Source: an uncultured Kiritimatiellota bacterium (lineage in GTDB: Bacteria; Verrucomicrobiota; Kiritimatiellia; RFP12; DVOR01). Taken from it: a stretch of 53,890 nt of DNA. The position numbers and the translations under genes were made by a program. A model generated the notes under the pieces. It ran no database searches. It was given only the letters and a program-made list of their open reading frames with translations, and was not told where the DNA came from. This document shows, one piece after another, positions 24,810 through 33,888 of this stretch; position 1 is the stretch's first letter, and each line of letters begins with the position of its first letter. The DNA lies in NCBI GenBank assembly GCA_944391065.1, contig CALXSH010000008.1, positions 1 to 53,890 on the forward strand. The letters run 5' to 3'.

Positions 24810-25171
24810 AGGGTATTGATATGAATGTTGCCAGGATGGGTGTCGGCGTTGCCGGCGCGATGGGCAGGGCCAGGCGGCGTTGGCCGCGGTTTGTCGGCTG
24901 CGTGCCGGCGGCTGAGAAGGTTGCGGCATCGGCGGTGCGTGCGATGACGCAGAAGCTGACGGATCCGAGGTGTCCTCAGGATGCGCAGCGGGCGGCAGTC
25001 TTCGATGCGATTGCGGTGATTGTGCGCATTGCGATGAATGACGGCGGATGCCTTGAGCGGCTTGATGATGGACGTCCTGCCGAGGGGAAGCGGCCTCTTT
25101 GCTGGCTGAGCAGGTTTTTTGTAAAGAAGACGCGTCTGGTGGTGAAAGCAAACAAGCAAGGAGGCAGGTGA
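24806..25171 (+). CDS. 121-aa phage protein of unknown function
   Basis: It starts at GTG 24806, overlapping the methyltransferase stop (GTGA), with AAAGGAG at 24792-24798. ATG 24821 is an alternative. Mostly helical, with Arg/Lys-rich stretches (RARRRWPRF, FFVKKTRLVVKANK). No motif is recognised. Part of a chain of overlapping early genes. Confidence 0.6.
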   Translation: MKGIDMNVARMGVGVAGAMGRARRRWPRFVGCVPAAEKVAASAVRAMTQKLTDPRCPQDAQRAAVFDAIAVIVRIAMNDGGCLERLDDGRPAEGKRPLCWLSRFFVKKTRLVVKANKQGGR

Positions 25172-25458
25172 TGTGCGGGGCTCTGATTATGGGAGAGATT
25201 CGGCCGGCGATGCGGTCGAACGTGCGTAGTGCGCTCTATGTCCGTGAGCAAGAGCTGCGTCAGTTGCTGTCCGACGGTGCAGAAGATGCGCCCAGGAGGT
25301 GGAAGCTGGAGCAGGATAGGATGTGTACCGTCGAGGCGATGAAGATCTTTTCGAGGACCTCGAAGGGGAAGGCTGTTCTGGTCTCGCTCTCGCCCGGCGT
25401 GACGTTGCGTGAGTTTGAGGTGTTCCTTGGTTATCTTGGCAAGGACGCAGAGGCCTGA
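25171..25458 (+). CDS. 95-aa phage protein of unknown function
   Basis: It starts MCGALIMGEIRPAMRSNVRS at ATG 25171, overlapping the previous stop, with AAGGAGG upstream; the frame is open further left but without a ribosome site. A central charged helix (LYVREQELRQLLSDGAEDAPRRW) is followed by an alpha/beta segment. No family recognised. Confidence 0.6.
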   Translation: MCGALIMGEIRPAMRSNVRSALYVREQELRQLLSDGAEDAPRRWKLEQDRMCTVEAMKIFSRTSKGKAVLVSLSPGVTLREFEVFLGYLGKDAEA

Positions 25459-25463
25459 AGGAG

Positions 25464-25835
25464 ATGGCAGGAGGGTATTCGCCTGAGCATATTCCGTTGC
25501 GGGTTCGGCGCGTGCCGGACTTGGATCGGTGCTCTGTGGATGCTTTCTTGGCGTCGTGCGTGCGGCGTTTCGGGCCGAGGCCGTGGAGCAATCACGGGCG
25601 GCCTGCTGCGGCTCCGGCTGAGATGCCGGTGGTGCGGCCGCTCGACTGGGTGGTCGAGTGTTCTGACTGGTGGTATCGGGGGCCTGAGTCGGCCCGCGAG
25701 TGGTCCGGGCTGGCTCGGTTCGAGAGCCAAGAGGATGCCGCGAACTTCTGCCGGCGGATTCGGCAGGCTGAGCGGCGGAATGAGATCGTCAGCCGTGCGG
25801 CTGACGAAGATGACCGATATGGGGATGTGCCATGA
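25464..25835 (+). CDS. 123-aa phage protein of unknown function
   Basis: It carries a Trp/Arg-rich centre (VECSDWWYRGPESAREW) and an acidic end (ADEDDRYGDVP). The first ATG has AAGGAG directly against it, so the true start may be a few codons on. Its stop overlaps the next small gene (ATGA). No family recognised. Confidence 0.55.
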   Translation: MAGGYSPEHIPLRVRRVPDLDRCSVDAFLASCVRRFGPRPWSNHGRPAAAPAEMPVVRPLDWVVECSDWWYRGPESAREWSGLARFESQEDAANFCRRIRQAERRNEIVSRAADEDDRYGDVP

Positions 25836-25930
25836 TGACGCCTGAGCTGACAGAGGCGCAAGAGGCAATCCTGGACATTTTTGCGGCGGCTATCGTGGAG
25901 CTGCTGCTGGGAGATGGAGGCTTGGAATGA
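25832..25930 (+). CDS. 32-aa coupled small protein
   Basis: MMTPELTEAQEAILDIFAAA... is a single amphipathic/hydrophobic helix ending GDGGLE. Both ends overlap neighbours by ATGA (25832 and 25927), so it may serve mainly to couple translation into the primase-helicase, or be a real microprotein. Confidence 0.45.
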   Translation: MMTPELTEAQEAILDIFAAAIVELLLGDGGLE

Positions 25931-28644
25931 CGCTTGATGAGTTGGTTACTAGGTATTGGCATGACGGGCAATACCGGCGCGAGGGCCGAGGGCGGTATAT
26001 GGTCTGCTGCCCGGTCCATGCTGACAAGACGCCCTCGATGTCGCTCGCGGAGGGCGAGGATGGGAAGATTCTGGTGCGGTGCTTCGGTTGCGGTGCCGGG
26101 GTTGAGCAGTTGGCCGAGCGCCTTGGTGTCGATATCAAGGAGTTCTTCGGGCCAAAAAAGGAGCTGACGGAATTCGAGAAGAGCCACGGCGTGAGGGAAT
26201 GTGTATACGTCTACACGGATGCCCTTGGTCGGAAGCTTTTTTGCAAGGAACGCCGACGGAAGCTCGACGGGTCAAAGACTTTTCTTCAGTCGGTTCCGGC
26301 GCCTCCCGGGTCACGTTTCGAGTGGATGATGGGCAGTGTCACAAAATATCTGGATACGCTCGGCGTGGACAAGCCGCTGTATCGGCTGCCGGAGCTTTTG
26401 CAGGGGATCCGGGATGGGCTGCCGGTCTACTGGGTAGAGGGTGAGAAGGATGTGGAGACGCTGCGCGATCACGGCTTCATCGCGACTACGACGGCAGACG
26501 GTGCAAGCTCGAAGTTGCTGGAGCATTATGCAGGGTATTTCAAGGGCGCGAGCATGGTTTACATCGTGCCCGATAACGACAAGCCGCCGGAGTTCCGGGG
26601 CGGGATAGGTTGGCAAGGGCAGACATTCGCTAAGGCAAAAAGGCAGTTGCTCACAGACAAAAAGGTGCCGTGCAGAGTGCTTGAGTTGCCCGATACGGTG
26701 CTTGGCAAGCATGTCAAGGACTCGACGGACTTCTTCGACGCGGGCGGAACCGAGGCCGAGCTGAAGGCGCTCTCTGATAGGTTAGCCGCGGCTGATGATA
26801 TGTGGCTGCATCCGGCAGACCGCCCTGACGCACCAGTGCTGCCTGAGCCCCCAGAGGGCGCAGATACGGCCGATAAGAAGCTGAAGCCAAAGACGGAGAA
26901 GAGCCTCATGAAGGCTTGGAACGATGCCGACACGCCGCTGGATCAGCGCGTGGATGCGTTCGTCGCTTGGCTGACATTCAACATTCTAAAACGAAACGCG
27001 ACGCCGTCCTGGGCGGTAACGCAGGCTGTCGTTTGTGGAATTAAAGGCCTGAAGGATATCCATAGAATCAGAATGATCTCGGAGCCGGTGATTGCGTGGC
27101 TTGGCAAGGTTGGCAGGCTTTACTATGACGAGTCTGACAGGAGCTTCGCTTCTGAGATGTTCTTCAACGAGTCGGACAAGACGCTTGTCGCGTTGCAATC
27201 AGACATCTTCCAGTCGTGGCTCTCGCGGAAGTCAGGACTAAATCGTGAGGACTCGAAGTTCGGTAAGCTGATGGCAGCAATATCCGACGAAGGCCTTCAA
27301 GGCGCCCGTTCCAAGGGGGTCCGTCCTGAGTATTACTTCGCGAGCCGGCCGGAGGCCTGTTATATCAGCTGTGGGGTTGGCCAGATGGCTAAGATAACGG
27401 CAGGGAAGGTGGAGCTGGTAGACAATGGCACCGACGGCGTCCTTTTCGGAGCCGATAAGGTCCTGCAACCTTGGAAGCTCACAAAGACGCCGCGGGATCC
27501 ATTCGAGACGTGCCAGATATGGACGGGCATGGAGACCGCTCCTGCAAATAGGCTCATTTTCAAGATTTGGGCCATGCTGGTACCGTTCGCCTTCGAGAGT
27601 AAGCCGCCTATCTCCGTCACGGGTGGTGCGGGGTCTGGGAAAACAGCCGTCATCCGAGGGCTCTTTAGGCTATTCGGCCTGGTCCAGCGCTCTGTCTCGG
27701 TCGAATCCGACCCATCGAAGGGGGAGAGTAGCCTATGGGTGCAGCTGAATAGCGGCGGTCTGCTGCTACTCGACAACGTTGACTATAACCCTAAATGGTT
27801 CGCCAATACCGTCGAGGCGGCCAGTACCGGCGCGGCCAAAGAAGTGAAAAAGCTTTACACAAATGCCGAAATCATGCGCCTCGAGCCGAGAGCGGCAATC
27901 GCCATCACGTCAATCAAATCGCTCTTTGCAAGCTCGCAACCGCTCAGCGACCGCATGCTTCACATCAAACTCAACCGTGTGCAAGCGAAGGAGACGAAGG
28001 ACAGCGAGCTATATCGTGAGGTGGATGATGTCCGAGACGATGCGCTGACTTTCATAGCCTGGAAGATCGCGTCAGTGCTGGCCGATAATAAGCCGGTGAG
28101 ACACGTCAACCGGCGTCACCCAGACTTCGGCGCATATGCCCTCCGCATGGGCCGTGCCCTTGGCGTCGAGGAAGATGCTTATAGGGCGATGCGATTGGCC
28201 GAACAACAGAAGTTCCTTCAGAACCTCCGCTCCGATACCTTCGGCGAGATGTGGCTCAATCTGATCCGGGCTCCAGAGACATTCACTGCCGCCGACTTCG
28301 TTCTCAAGATGCGGAATCTAGATGAGCGATTCGTCGATCGTGAGGGATGGAACTCCGTACGCGTCGGCCGAGCCATCGAAAAACTGCGTGAAAGTCTGGT
28401 GTTTTTGTACGATTTAGCCACAAAAAAGCGCCAAAACACTACATTTTACACGGTTACTCCGAGCTCTCTGATCCTTGAAATTCTTCGAGACGAGGAAGCC
28501 GCCGCTCAGGCGGATGACAGGAGTGAGGCCCTCCTTACCTCCCCTGATAACCTGAAGGACAAAGGCTTAACCCTAACACAGCAAGATGCATATGCGGCAT
28601 ACGGTTCCGGGGAGGCTGATGCAGATGGTGCCATCTATTTCTGA
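25927..28644 (+). CDS. Phage primase-helicase
   Basis: This 905-aa replication protein has an N-terminal CHC2-type zinc finger (Cys28, His31, Cys52, Cys55: CPVH and CFGC), then a TOPRIM-like primase core with VEGEKD near residue 173 and PDND near 215. A linker follows, then a helicase domain with Walker A GGAGSGKTAV near 565-574 and Walker B GLLLLDNVDY near 609-618. The zinc finger plus TOPRIM plus ATPase layout is that of T7 gp4-like or satellite-type replicative primase-helicases. No separate DNA polymerase is seen, so the phage probably uses the host replisome. The next ~300 bp carry a large hairpin. The start is coupled to the previous gene. Confidence 0.88.
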   Translation: MTLDELVTRYWHDGQYRREGRGRYMVCCPVHADKTPSMSLAEGEDGKILVRCFGCGAGVEQLAERLGVDIKEFFGPKKELTEFEKSHGVRECVYVYTDALGRKLFCKERRRKLDGSKTFLQSVPAPPGSRFEWMMGSVTKYLDTLGVDKPLYRLPELLQGIRDGLPVYWVEGEKDVETLRDHGFIATTTADGASSKLLEHYAGYFKGASMVYIVPDNDKPPEFRGGIGWQGQTFAKAKRQLLTDKKVPCRVLELPDTVLGKHVKDSTDFFDAGGTEAELKALSDRLAAADDMWLHPADRPDAPVLPEPPEGADTADKKLKPKTEKSLMKAWNDADTPLDQRVDAFVAWLTFNILKRNATPSWAVTQAVVCGIKGLKDIHRIRMISEPVIAWLGKVGRLYYDESDRSFASEMFFNESDKTLVALQSDIFQSWLSRKSGLNREDSKFGKLMAAISDEGLQGARSKGVRPEYYFASRPEACYISCGVGQMAKITAGKVELVDNGTDGVLFGADKVLQPWKLTKTPRDPFETCQIWTGMETAPANRLIFKIWAMLVPFAFESKPPISVTGGAGSGKTAVIRGLFRLFGLVQRSVSVESDPSKGESSLWVQLNSGGLLLLDNVDYNPKWFANTVEAASTGAAKEVKKLYTNAEIMRLEPRAAIAITSIKSLFASSQPLSDRMLHIKLNRVQAKETKDSELYREVDDVRDDALTFIAWKIASVLADNKPVRHVNRRHPDFGAYALRMGRALGVEEDAYRAMRLAEQQKFLQNLRSDTFGEMWLNLIRAPETFTAADFVLKMRNLDERFVDREGWNSVRVGRAIEKLRESLVFLYDLATKKRQNTTFYTVTPSSLILEILRDEEAAAQADDRSEALLTSPDNLKDKGLTLTQQDAYAAYGSGEADADGAIYF

Positions 28645-28651
28645 TACGTAC

Positions 28652-28752
28652 GTGAGGGTGATTAGGGTTAGGGGGGTCTTCCCTTATTCTTGCTCTAAAA
28701 ATTTCCACTCCAAAAATCTAACTACAATAAGGGGAAACCTAACAACCCTCAC
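28652..28752. other. Large imperfect hairpin after the primase-helicase
   Basis: GTGAGGGTGATTAGG (28652-28666) pairs with CCTAACAACCCTCAC (28738-28752) at 13 of 15 positions. Inside it, TCTTCCCTTATT (28677-28688) pairs with AATAAGGGGAAA (28726-28737) with one wobble and one mismatch. The left arm has a 10-nt G-rich bulge (GTTAGGGGGG) and the loop is AT-rich, about 37 nt. It could be a replication origin, a structured RNA or a terminator. The rest of 28645-28955 is non-coding. Confidence 0.6.
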
Positions 28753-28955
28753 ACAGCCTGCAGACGTCTTCCGATCTGCTGATCGACGATGCCGGTCCTT
28801 CTGCCGTCCTGTCGCTCGCAGCACTGTACCTGGCGTCGCAACGCCTTCTCACACACCCCAGCACGGGTCCTTCCGCCGGAAGGAATCTCTTGCCCCGCTG
28901 CGCGCCTGAAACTCAGGCCTATGGAGTGACTAACGGTGAAAAGGGAGCAGATGAA

Positions 28956-29504
28956 ATGGTGATGGAATTCGATGAGAGTGCGAGAATATTGACCTCGCGG
29001 GAGGCGAGGCGGGTGGCGGAGGCGGTGGCGGTGCGGCGGTGGGCCGTCCGCGTCGAGGCGTTGCGTGCTGAGCTGGCGCGCGTGCTGGCTACGTGTTCGC
29101 GGCGGTTGCAGAGTGGTGGAGTGGCGACGCGGTCCGAGACTGTTGCCGCTCCGCTTGGTATTGCCGTTGGGGTATCGATGCTGCTGATAAGCGGGGAGGG
29201 GGCGGCGCTCTCTGACCGTTCAGGACGCTTTTGGGTTGTTCGTCGCGGGTCTATGGTGTTGCCGGCCTGGACTGTCGGCTATGCCGGCCTTCTCTCTCGG
29301 CGCTCGATGCAGATCGTGAGTCTTTTCAGGTCGCGCAATCAGCGCTCCGCGGTGATGATCGAGGCTGACCTTCGGAGCGCCCTGCGCCTGCGCTGGAACG
29401 AGGTCGGACGGTGCCTTTCCTTGTTGCCACGCGGCGCGAATGTTGCCGACGCGGTGAAGGCGTTTCCTGACGCAGCTGACCTAGTGCGGAGGGTGGTGCG
29501 ATGA
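28956..29504 (+). CDS. Phage protein preceding terminase, targeted by CRISPR
   Basis: This 182-aa protein starts MVMEFDESARILTSREARRV at ATG 28956, eight bases after AGGGAG. The N-terminal third is a long Arg/Glu-rich helix; the rest is alpha/beta with no known motif. Its place just before the large terminase, with an ATGA overlap, suggests a small terminase subunit or DNA-binding partner, but its sequence does not show it. A CRISPR spacer at 53430-53459 matches 29383-29412 (minus strand) perfectly. Confidence 0.6.
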   Translation: MVMEFDESARILTSREARRVAEAVAVRRWAVRVEALRAELARVLATCSRRLQSGGVATRSETVAAPLGIAVGVSMLLISGEGAALSDRSGRFWVVRRGSMVLPAWTVGYAGLLSRRSMQIVSLFRSRNQRSAVMIEADLRSALRLRWNEVGRCLSLLPRGANVADAVKAFPDAADLVRRVVR

Positions 29505-31804
29505 CGGTTGATGACCGGATTCTTCTTCGTTCGATCTCCGAGTCGGTAGGGCATGGGCATCCGCTGACGCTTCCGCAACTGGAGGCGTTGCAACGTATCG
29601 CGCCATCCGACGCTGAGATCCTGATGCGTCGCTCGGTGCGCCTGGCCGACGGCATGGTCAAGGTTGGCAACGCCCTCAGCCCCGCCGAGGCATCAGCCTA
29701 CGCCTCTATCCGCAAGGAGCTAACCGACCTCTCCGCCACCCGCCGCGGACGAACCGGCGCCGAGCGTGTCCGCGACTACGTTGCCCGCGCCTCAGACATC
29801 GGCCCAATCCCGGAGCCCGCAGACCTCGAACGACGCGAGTCATGCAGATCTGACCTTGTCCGCTTCGGCCTCACCTACTGCTCCGGCATACTCGATCATC
29901 CCCCGTCCGAAGCTATGCAGCAATTCATCCGTGCCATGCAACGCGTCCTTCTCGAAGGTGGGAAGCTACATGTCCGCTGGCCACGCGGAAAGGGAAAGAC
30001 GACCTGGGTCAAGATCGGCTCTCTATGGGCCGCAGCCTTCGGCCATCGCCGCTTCCTGGTTGTCATCTCTGCGACGGCGGACGATGCCAAGGAGATTGTC
30101 GGCGACATTATCGACATCATCGAGGCGTCCGATGCCTTCGCCGAGGACTTCCCGGAGATCGGCTACCCCATTCGCGCCCTTGAAGGCGTCTCACAGCGGT
30201 GTCAAACCCAGCACAGCCTCGGGGCACGCACCAAGATTGAGATCCGCGACACCAAGTTGGTCATGCCAACCGTGGCCGGCGCCCCATCCTCAGGCGCCAT
30301 CATCCGCGCCAAGGGAATCAAGGGCTCGCTCCGCGGAATGGTCAAGGGCTCCCTCCGCCCAGACTTTGTCTATCTCGATGATCCTCAAACGCGCAAAGAC
30401 GCGTCTTCCCCTTCCGAGGTCCGAAAATTCCTGGCCGTCGTCGAGGGCGACATCGACGGCCTTGCAGGCCATCGCAAGCAGATGTCCACCATCTTCGCCA
30501 CCACGCCCGTCTGTGCCGGCGACGGCTCCTCGCAGCTCGCCGACCCCGAACGTTTCCCGAACATCAAGACAATCACCTCACCGCTCATCATCCGGTTCCC
30601 CGACCGCATCGACCTCTGGGAAGAATTCACACGACTCTACCGCGCCGAAGGCATCGCCGGCAACGACCGCCACACCGGATCCCGGGAATTCTACCGCCTC
30701 CACCGCCCCGAAATGGACCGTGGCGCCGTCGTCCTCGACCCCGCCGACGGCGACCCGCAGACAGAGGACAGCGCGATCCACCACGCCATGATCAAGCGTG
30801 CCACCATGTCTCCCGAGGCATTCGACGCGGAATACCAGATGACCGTCACCCGCGCCGCCTCCCTATTCGAGCTCACCCCCGCCCTCATGCTCACCCACGT
30901 CACCGCCATCCCCCAGTTCGCCGTCCCCATCGCCTGCTCAGGCGGTTGCGTCGCCTACTGCGATGTTAACGCCGAGGCCGGCCTCCGCTGGGGCGTCCTC
31001 GCCGTCGGCCCGCGGAACCTCACCCACCTTGTCGCTTACGGACGCTACCCGGCCTCTGGCCGCCTCCTCCCCGAGGCAAGCTCTGAGGCCGCCGTCGCCG
31101 CTGCCGTTGCCCGCGGCCTCAAAGCCGTCGCCCAACACATCGCCGCCCTCCCTCTCTTCCGCAACAAACACCGCATCACTCCTTGGGCTCTGTGCTTTGA
31201 CGGCGGCTGGCAGACCCGCACCGTCAGCGCCTTCTGCCAATCCGTCCGCGCCCCCATGAAGGTACTTTGGTCAAAAGGCTTCGGCGGCCGCAACTACCGC
31301 CCGCCACGCACCTCCGCCCTGGTCCGACTCGGTGACAACTGCCACCTCTCTGAGTCCGTCGACAACGGCACCTTCCTCGCCGTCAACGCTGACTTTTGGC
31401 GCGAATACGCGCAGCGCGCCTTCCTCGCCGCCCCCATGTCCCCAGGCGGCATCTCAATCTTCGACGGCACCCCCGAGCGACACGCCGACCTGATTGCCGA
31501 ATGCTGCGCGGAGCGCCTAATCGACAAAACCGACGGCCCCGACGGCCGCCCCCTCTGGCGATGGGAATCCTCCGGCCCCAACCACTACGGCGACGTACTC
31601 TCCGGATGCTTCGCACTCGCGTCCTGGTTCGGCCTGCTCCAACCCGCCCGCGACCTTGTGCTCGACGCCATCAGCGCGGCGCCCGCCCAGTCGGTCACGT
31701 CACCCGTCCAGACACCCGTCCAGTCGCCCCGCAGATCCGCGCATCCTTCACCCGCGCGCTTCGCAACCCCATTCAGACGACGCAAAAAAGCCTCTCCCCT
31801 GTAA
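29501..31804 (+). CDS. Terminase large subunit
   Basis: This 767-aa packaging motor and nuclease has Walker A RGKGKTT at residues 162-168, a coupling-type segment VVISATADDAKE near 187-198, Walker B DFVYLDDPQ near 288-296, and an RNase H-like nuclease start CVAYCDVN near 483-490. The length exceeds the common 450-650 aa, mainly through a ~130-residue N-terminal region without motifs and a Pro/Ser-rich tail. Codon third positions change from G/T-rich to strongly C-rich within the first ~60 codons. The CRISPR spacer at 52047-52076 matches 30052-30081 with one mismatch. Confidence 0.88.
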   Translation: MTVDDRILLRSISESVGHGHPLTLPQLEALQRIAPSDAEILMRRSVRLADGMVKVGNALSPAEASAYASIRKELTDLSATRRGRTGAERVRDYVARASDIGPIPEPADLERRESCRSDLVRFGLTYCSGILDHPPSEAMQQFIRAMQRVLLEGGKLHVRWPRGKGKTTWVKIGSLWAAAFGHRRFLVVISATADDAKEIVGDIIDIIEASDAFAEDFPEIGYPIRALEGVSQRCQTQHSLGARTKIEIRDTKLVMPTVAGAPSSGAIIRAKGIKGSLRGMVKGSLRPDFVYLDDPQTRKDASSPSEVRKFLAVVEGDIDGLAGHRKQMSTIFATTPVCAGDGSSQLADPERFPNIKTITSPLIIRFPDRIDLWEEFTRLYRAEGIAGNDRHTGSREFYRLHRPEMDRGAVVLDPADGDPQTEDSAIHHAMIKRATMSPEAFDAEYQMTVTRAASLFELTPALMLTHVTAIPQFAVPIACSGGCVAYCDVNAEAGLRWGVLAVGPRNLTHLVAYGRYPASGRLLPEASSEAAVAAAVARGLKAVAQHIAALPLFRNKHRITPWALCFDGGWQTRTVSAFCQSVRAPMKVLWSKGFGGRNYRPPRTSALVRLGDNCHLSESVDNGTFLAVNADFWREYAQRAFLAAPMSPGGISIFDGTPERHADLIAECCAERLIDKTDGPDGRPLWRWESSGPNHYGDVLSGCFALASWFGLLQPARDLVLDAISAAPAQSVTSPVQTPVQSPRRSAHPSPARFATPFRRRKKASPL

Positions 31805-31858
31805 CCATTTCGCTTTTGGTATGAAAATAACATTCACGCACACAATAGATATCTTGAA

Positions 31859-31886
31859 AGAGCAGTGTGAAGATTGACACTGCTCT
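31859..31886 (+). terminator. Hairpin between terminase and the head genes
   Basis: AGAGCAGTGT and ACACTGCTCT, perfect 10-bp stem with an 8-nt loop, followed by ATTCTTTCT. It could reduce read-through into the head genes or process the transcript. Confidence 0.6.
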
Positions 31887-31921
31887 ATTCTTTCTGCCGT
31901 CAACGGCGCTACCCTCGCGCC

Positions 31922-32236
31922 ATGAATTCGGGAATCCGCCTCATCAAGCTCTCGCCCGCCGAATACCGGCAGCGCCTGGCAGCCATCCGCTCCGACTACG
32001 AGCAGACCAGGGCCGCCATCACCGCGCTTGTGACCGGAGCTCAGTCAGCTAGCATCTCCACCGCCGGCGGCTCCCGAACCTTCACCCGCGCGGACCTGGA
32101 CAAACTCCGCGACTACTCCGCCACCCTGGCCCGCCGCTACCGCTCCATGCTCGCCGCGTCAATGACCAAAAACGGGCATCCGCTAAGCGCCCCCAATGTA
32201 CGCCGCATGTGGGCAGACTGGAGCCGCTCCGAATGA
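31922..32236 (+). CDS. gpW-like head-tail joining protein
   Basis: This 104-aa protein (MNSGIRLIKLSPAEYRQRLA...) resembles lambda gpW in its layout: helix, then ALVTGAQSASISTAGGSRTFTRADLDKL, comparable to the DLMTG...V...GR.VEFT..SVSDL pattern of gpW, then a second helix. gpW plugs the portal after packaging. Its position between terminase and portal matches lambda. The stop overlaps the portal start. Confidence 0.7.
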   Translation: MNSGIRLIKLSPAEYRQRLAAIRSDYEQTRAAITALVTGAQSASISTAGGSRTFTRADLDKLRDYSATLARRYRSMLAASMTKNGHPLSAPNVRRMWADWSRSE

Positions 32237-33888
32237 AGCGATCTCTCACCGACACCCTCCGCGACATCTTCCGCCGCGCCGCCGCCTCCCACAAGGCCGG
32301 CGGCTTCCGCGGCGCCAGAGCCCAATACTCTGCCATTGACCGTGACGCCAAGCTCCGCTCTCAGCTCACAGTCGAGACCAAGGGCGAGGACTGGCAGCTC
32401 CGCGGCTACCGCCGCGTCCAGATGCTCGCCCTCATGCGCGATAATTTCCGCAACGCCCCCGAGGCACGCGCCTTGGTCGAGCAGCGCGCCCTCAACATCG
32501 TCGGCCCCTGCGGCGGTACCCTCCAGCTCACCACATCCGACGAAGCATTCAACGCCGCCGCCTCCGCCGTCTTCGCCTCCTGGGCCCGCCGCGCCGAATT
32601 CACCCAGGGCCTCCCCCTCAATGAGGCTCTCCGCCGCATACAGATCTCCCTCGACATCGGCGGCGACTGCGTGGTCATTGTCGACACCCCGGACCGCGCA
32701 TCCGGAGCAGAAGCCCCCTTTACAGGATCCGGCCGCATCCGCGTATTCGATGCAGATGAGATAGGCCCCCTTTCGGAATCAGACTTCGCCCCTCTCAAAG
32801 CCTCCGGCCTCTCCCAGTCCGAAGGCCTCATCTATGACGCCTTCGGCCGCCATGTCGGCGTCATCGTCTCCACCACAGAGCGAGGCAAGAGCGTCTTCCG
32901 CAAGGACGCCTCCATGGTCCTCCTCCGGGATCCCGATAGTCCCATCCCCTCAAACTGGACCTATCTGCAATCCGGCTGGCGCTGCAACCAGGGACGCGGC
33001 GTCACTCCCTTCGCCACAATCGCCGCCACCCTCTCCCAGATCGAGAGCATCACACAGAGCGAGACCGCAGCAGCCCACCTCAATTCCCAGATGCTCGGTT
33101 CCTACGTCCGCACCGATGACCGACGCCGCGACGAAGAGGAGGCCCTCCCCGACAACTTCCGCCCCATCGAGGTCACCGAGAGCGGCACCGCCATCGACGA
33201 AACCGGCGAAACGGTCCCTTCCGAAGAGCTCGAAGATGCCCTGCTCACCGACGAGGCCCTCGCAGAAGAAGCAAAACCCGAGTTCCCCGATGAGCTGATG
33301 CGCGCCAATGGCGTCTTCTGGGATGTCCTCCCCGAAGGCTGGGAGGGCAAGCTCTACGATACTAAGCGCCCAAATGCCAACGTCGCCGCCTTCATCGACT
33401 TCCTCACCGGCCGCGCCGCAGCCGCCCTCAGCGTCGGGAAGCAATACATCACCTGCGACCCCCAGCAGTCTTACAGCGCCTTCCGCGGCTCACAGGTCCT
33501 CACTTGGCCCTCATTCCTCAAAGGGCAGAAAGACCTCGAGCGCAATCTCTGCGACTGGCTCGCCCGCGTTGTCCTCGGCGAGGCCATGCTTGCCGGCATC
33601 CTCCGACCCCCTGCCGTAGGCAACGACCTCGGCGCCTCCCTCTTCTGGTCCTGGCCAAAGATGGCCGAGGCTAATGCCCTCGATGCCGCAAACGTCGAGA
33701 AGACACGCCTCTCCACGGGCTCCCTCACCTATCGCGAAATGTTCGGCCCATCCTGGCGCGAGCGCCTCGCGGAAATCGCCGACGAAGTCGAGGCCTCCCG
33801 CGCACTCGGCATCGCCCATCCCATGACCGTCACCGTCGCCGGCGCTGTTGTCCCGGCCCCTAATGACAAAGGAAACCCCGATGAATAA
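32233..33888 (+). CDS. Portal protein (lambda gpB-like)
   Basis: This 551-aa portal subunit forms the dodecameric ring for DNA entry. Recognisable segments are the N-terminal helices (MKRSLTDTLRDIFRRAA), RDNFRNAPEARALVEQRALNIVGP (close to the lambda-type portal pattern of ARDLxRNNxxARxxxxxxxxNIVG), DADEIGPL near residue 178, and a C-terminal helical region (SFLKGQKDLERNLCDWLARV). It starts on an ATGA overlap with the gpW-like gene. Confidence 0.88.
   Translation: MKRSLTDTLRDIFRRAAASHKAGGFRGARAQYSAIDRDAKLRSQLTVETKGEDWQLRGYRRVQMLALMRDNFRNAPEARALVEQRALNIVGPCGGTLQLTTSDEAFNAAASAVFASWARRAEFTQGLPLNEALRRIQISLDIGGDCVVIVDTPDRASGAEAPFTGSGRIRVFDADEIGPLSESDFAPLKASGLSQSEGLIYDAFGRHVGVIVSTTERGKSVFRKDASMVLLRDPDSPIPSNWTYLQSGWRCNQGRGVTPFATIAATLSQIESITQSETAAAHLNSQMLGSYVRTDDRRRDEEEALPDNFRPIEVTESGTAIDETGETVPSEELEDALLTDEALAEEAKPEFPDELMRANGVFWDVLPEGWEGKLYDTKRPNANVAAFIDFLTGRAAAALSVGKQYITCDPQQSYSAFRGSQVLTWPSFLKGQKDLERNLCDWLARVVLGEAMLAGILRPPAVGNDLGASLFWSWPKMAEANALDAANVEKTRLSTGSLTYREMFGPSWRERLAEIADEVEASRALGIAHPMTVTVAGAVVPAPNDKGNPDE

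Noticed and set aside
28890-28955. Start of the pre-terminase gene at 28890
   Set aside because: The extra 22 codons lack a ribosome site and lie in the non-coding stretch; ATG 28956 follows AGGGAG at good spacing.
29501-29900. Separate gene for the N-terminal ~130 residues of the terminase
   Set aside because: The frame is continuous, with a coupled start at 29501 and no internal ribosome site before the ATPase motifs.
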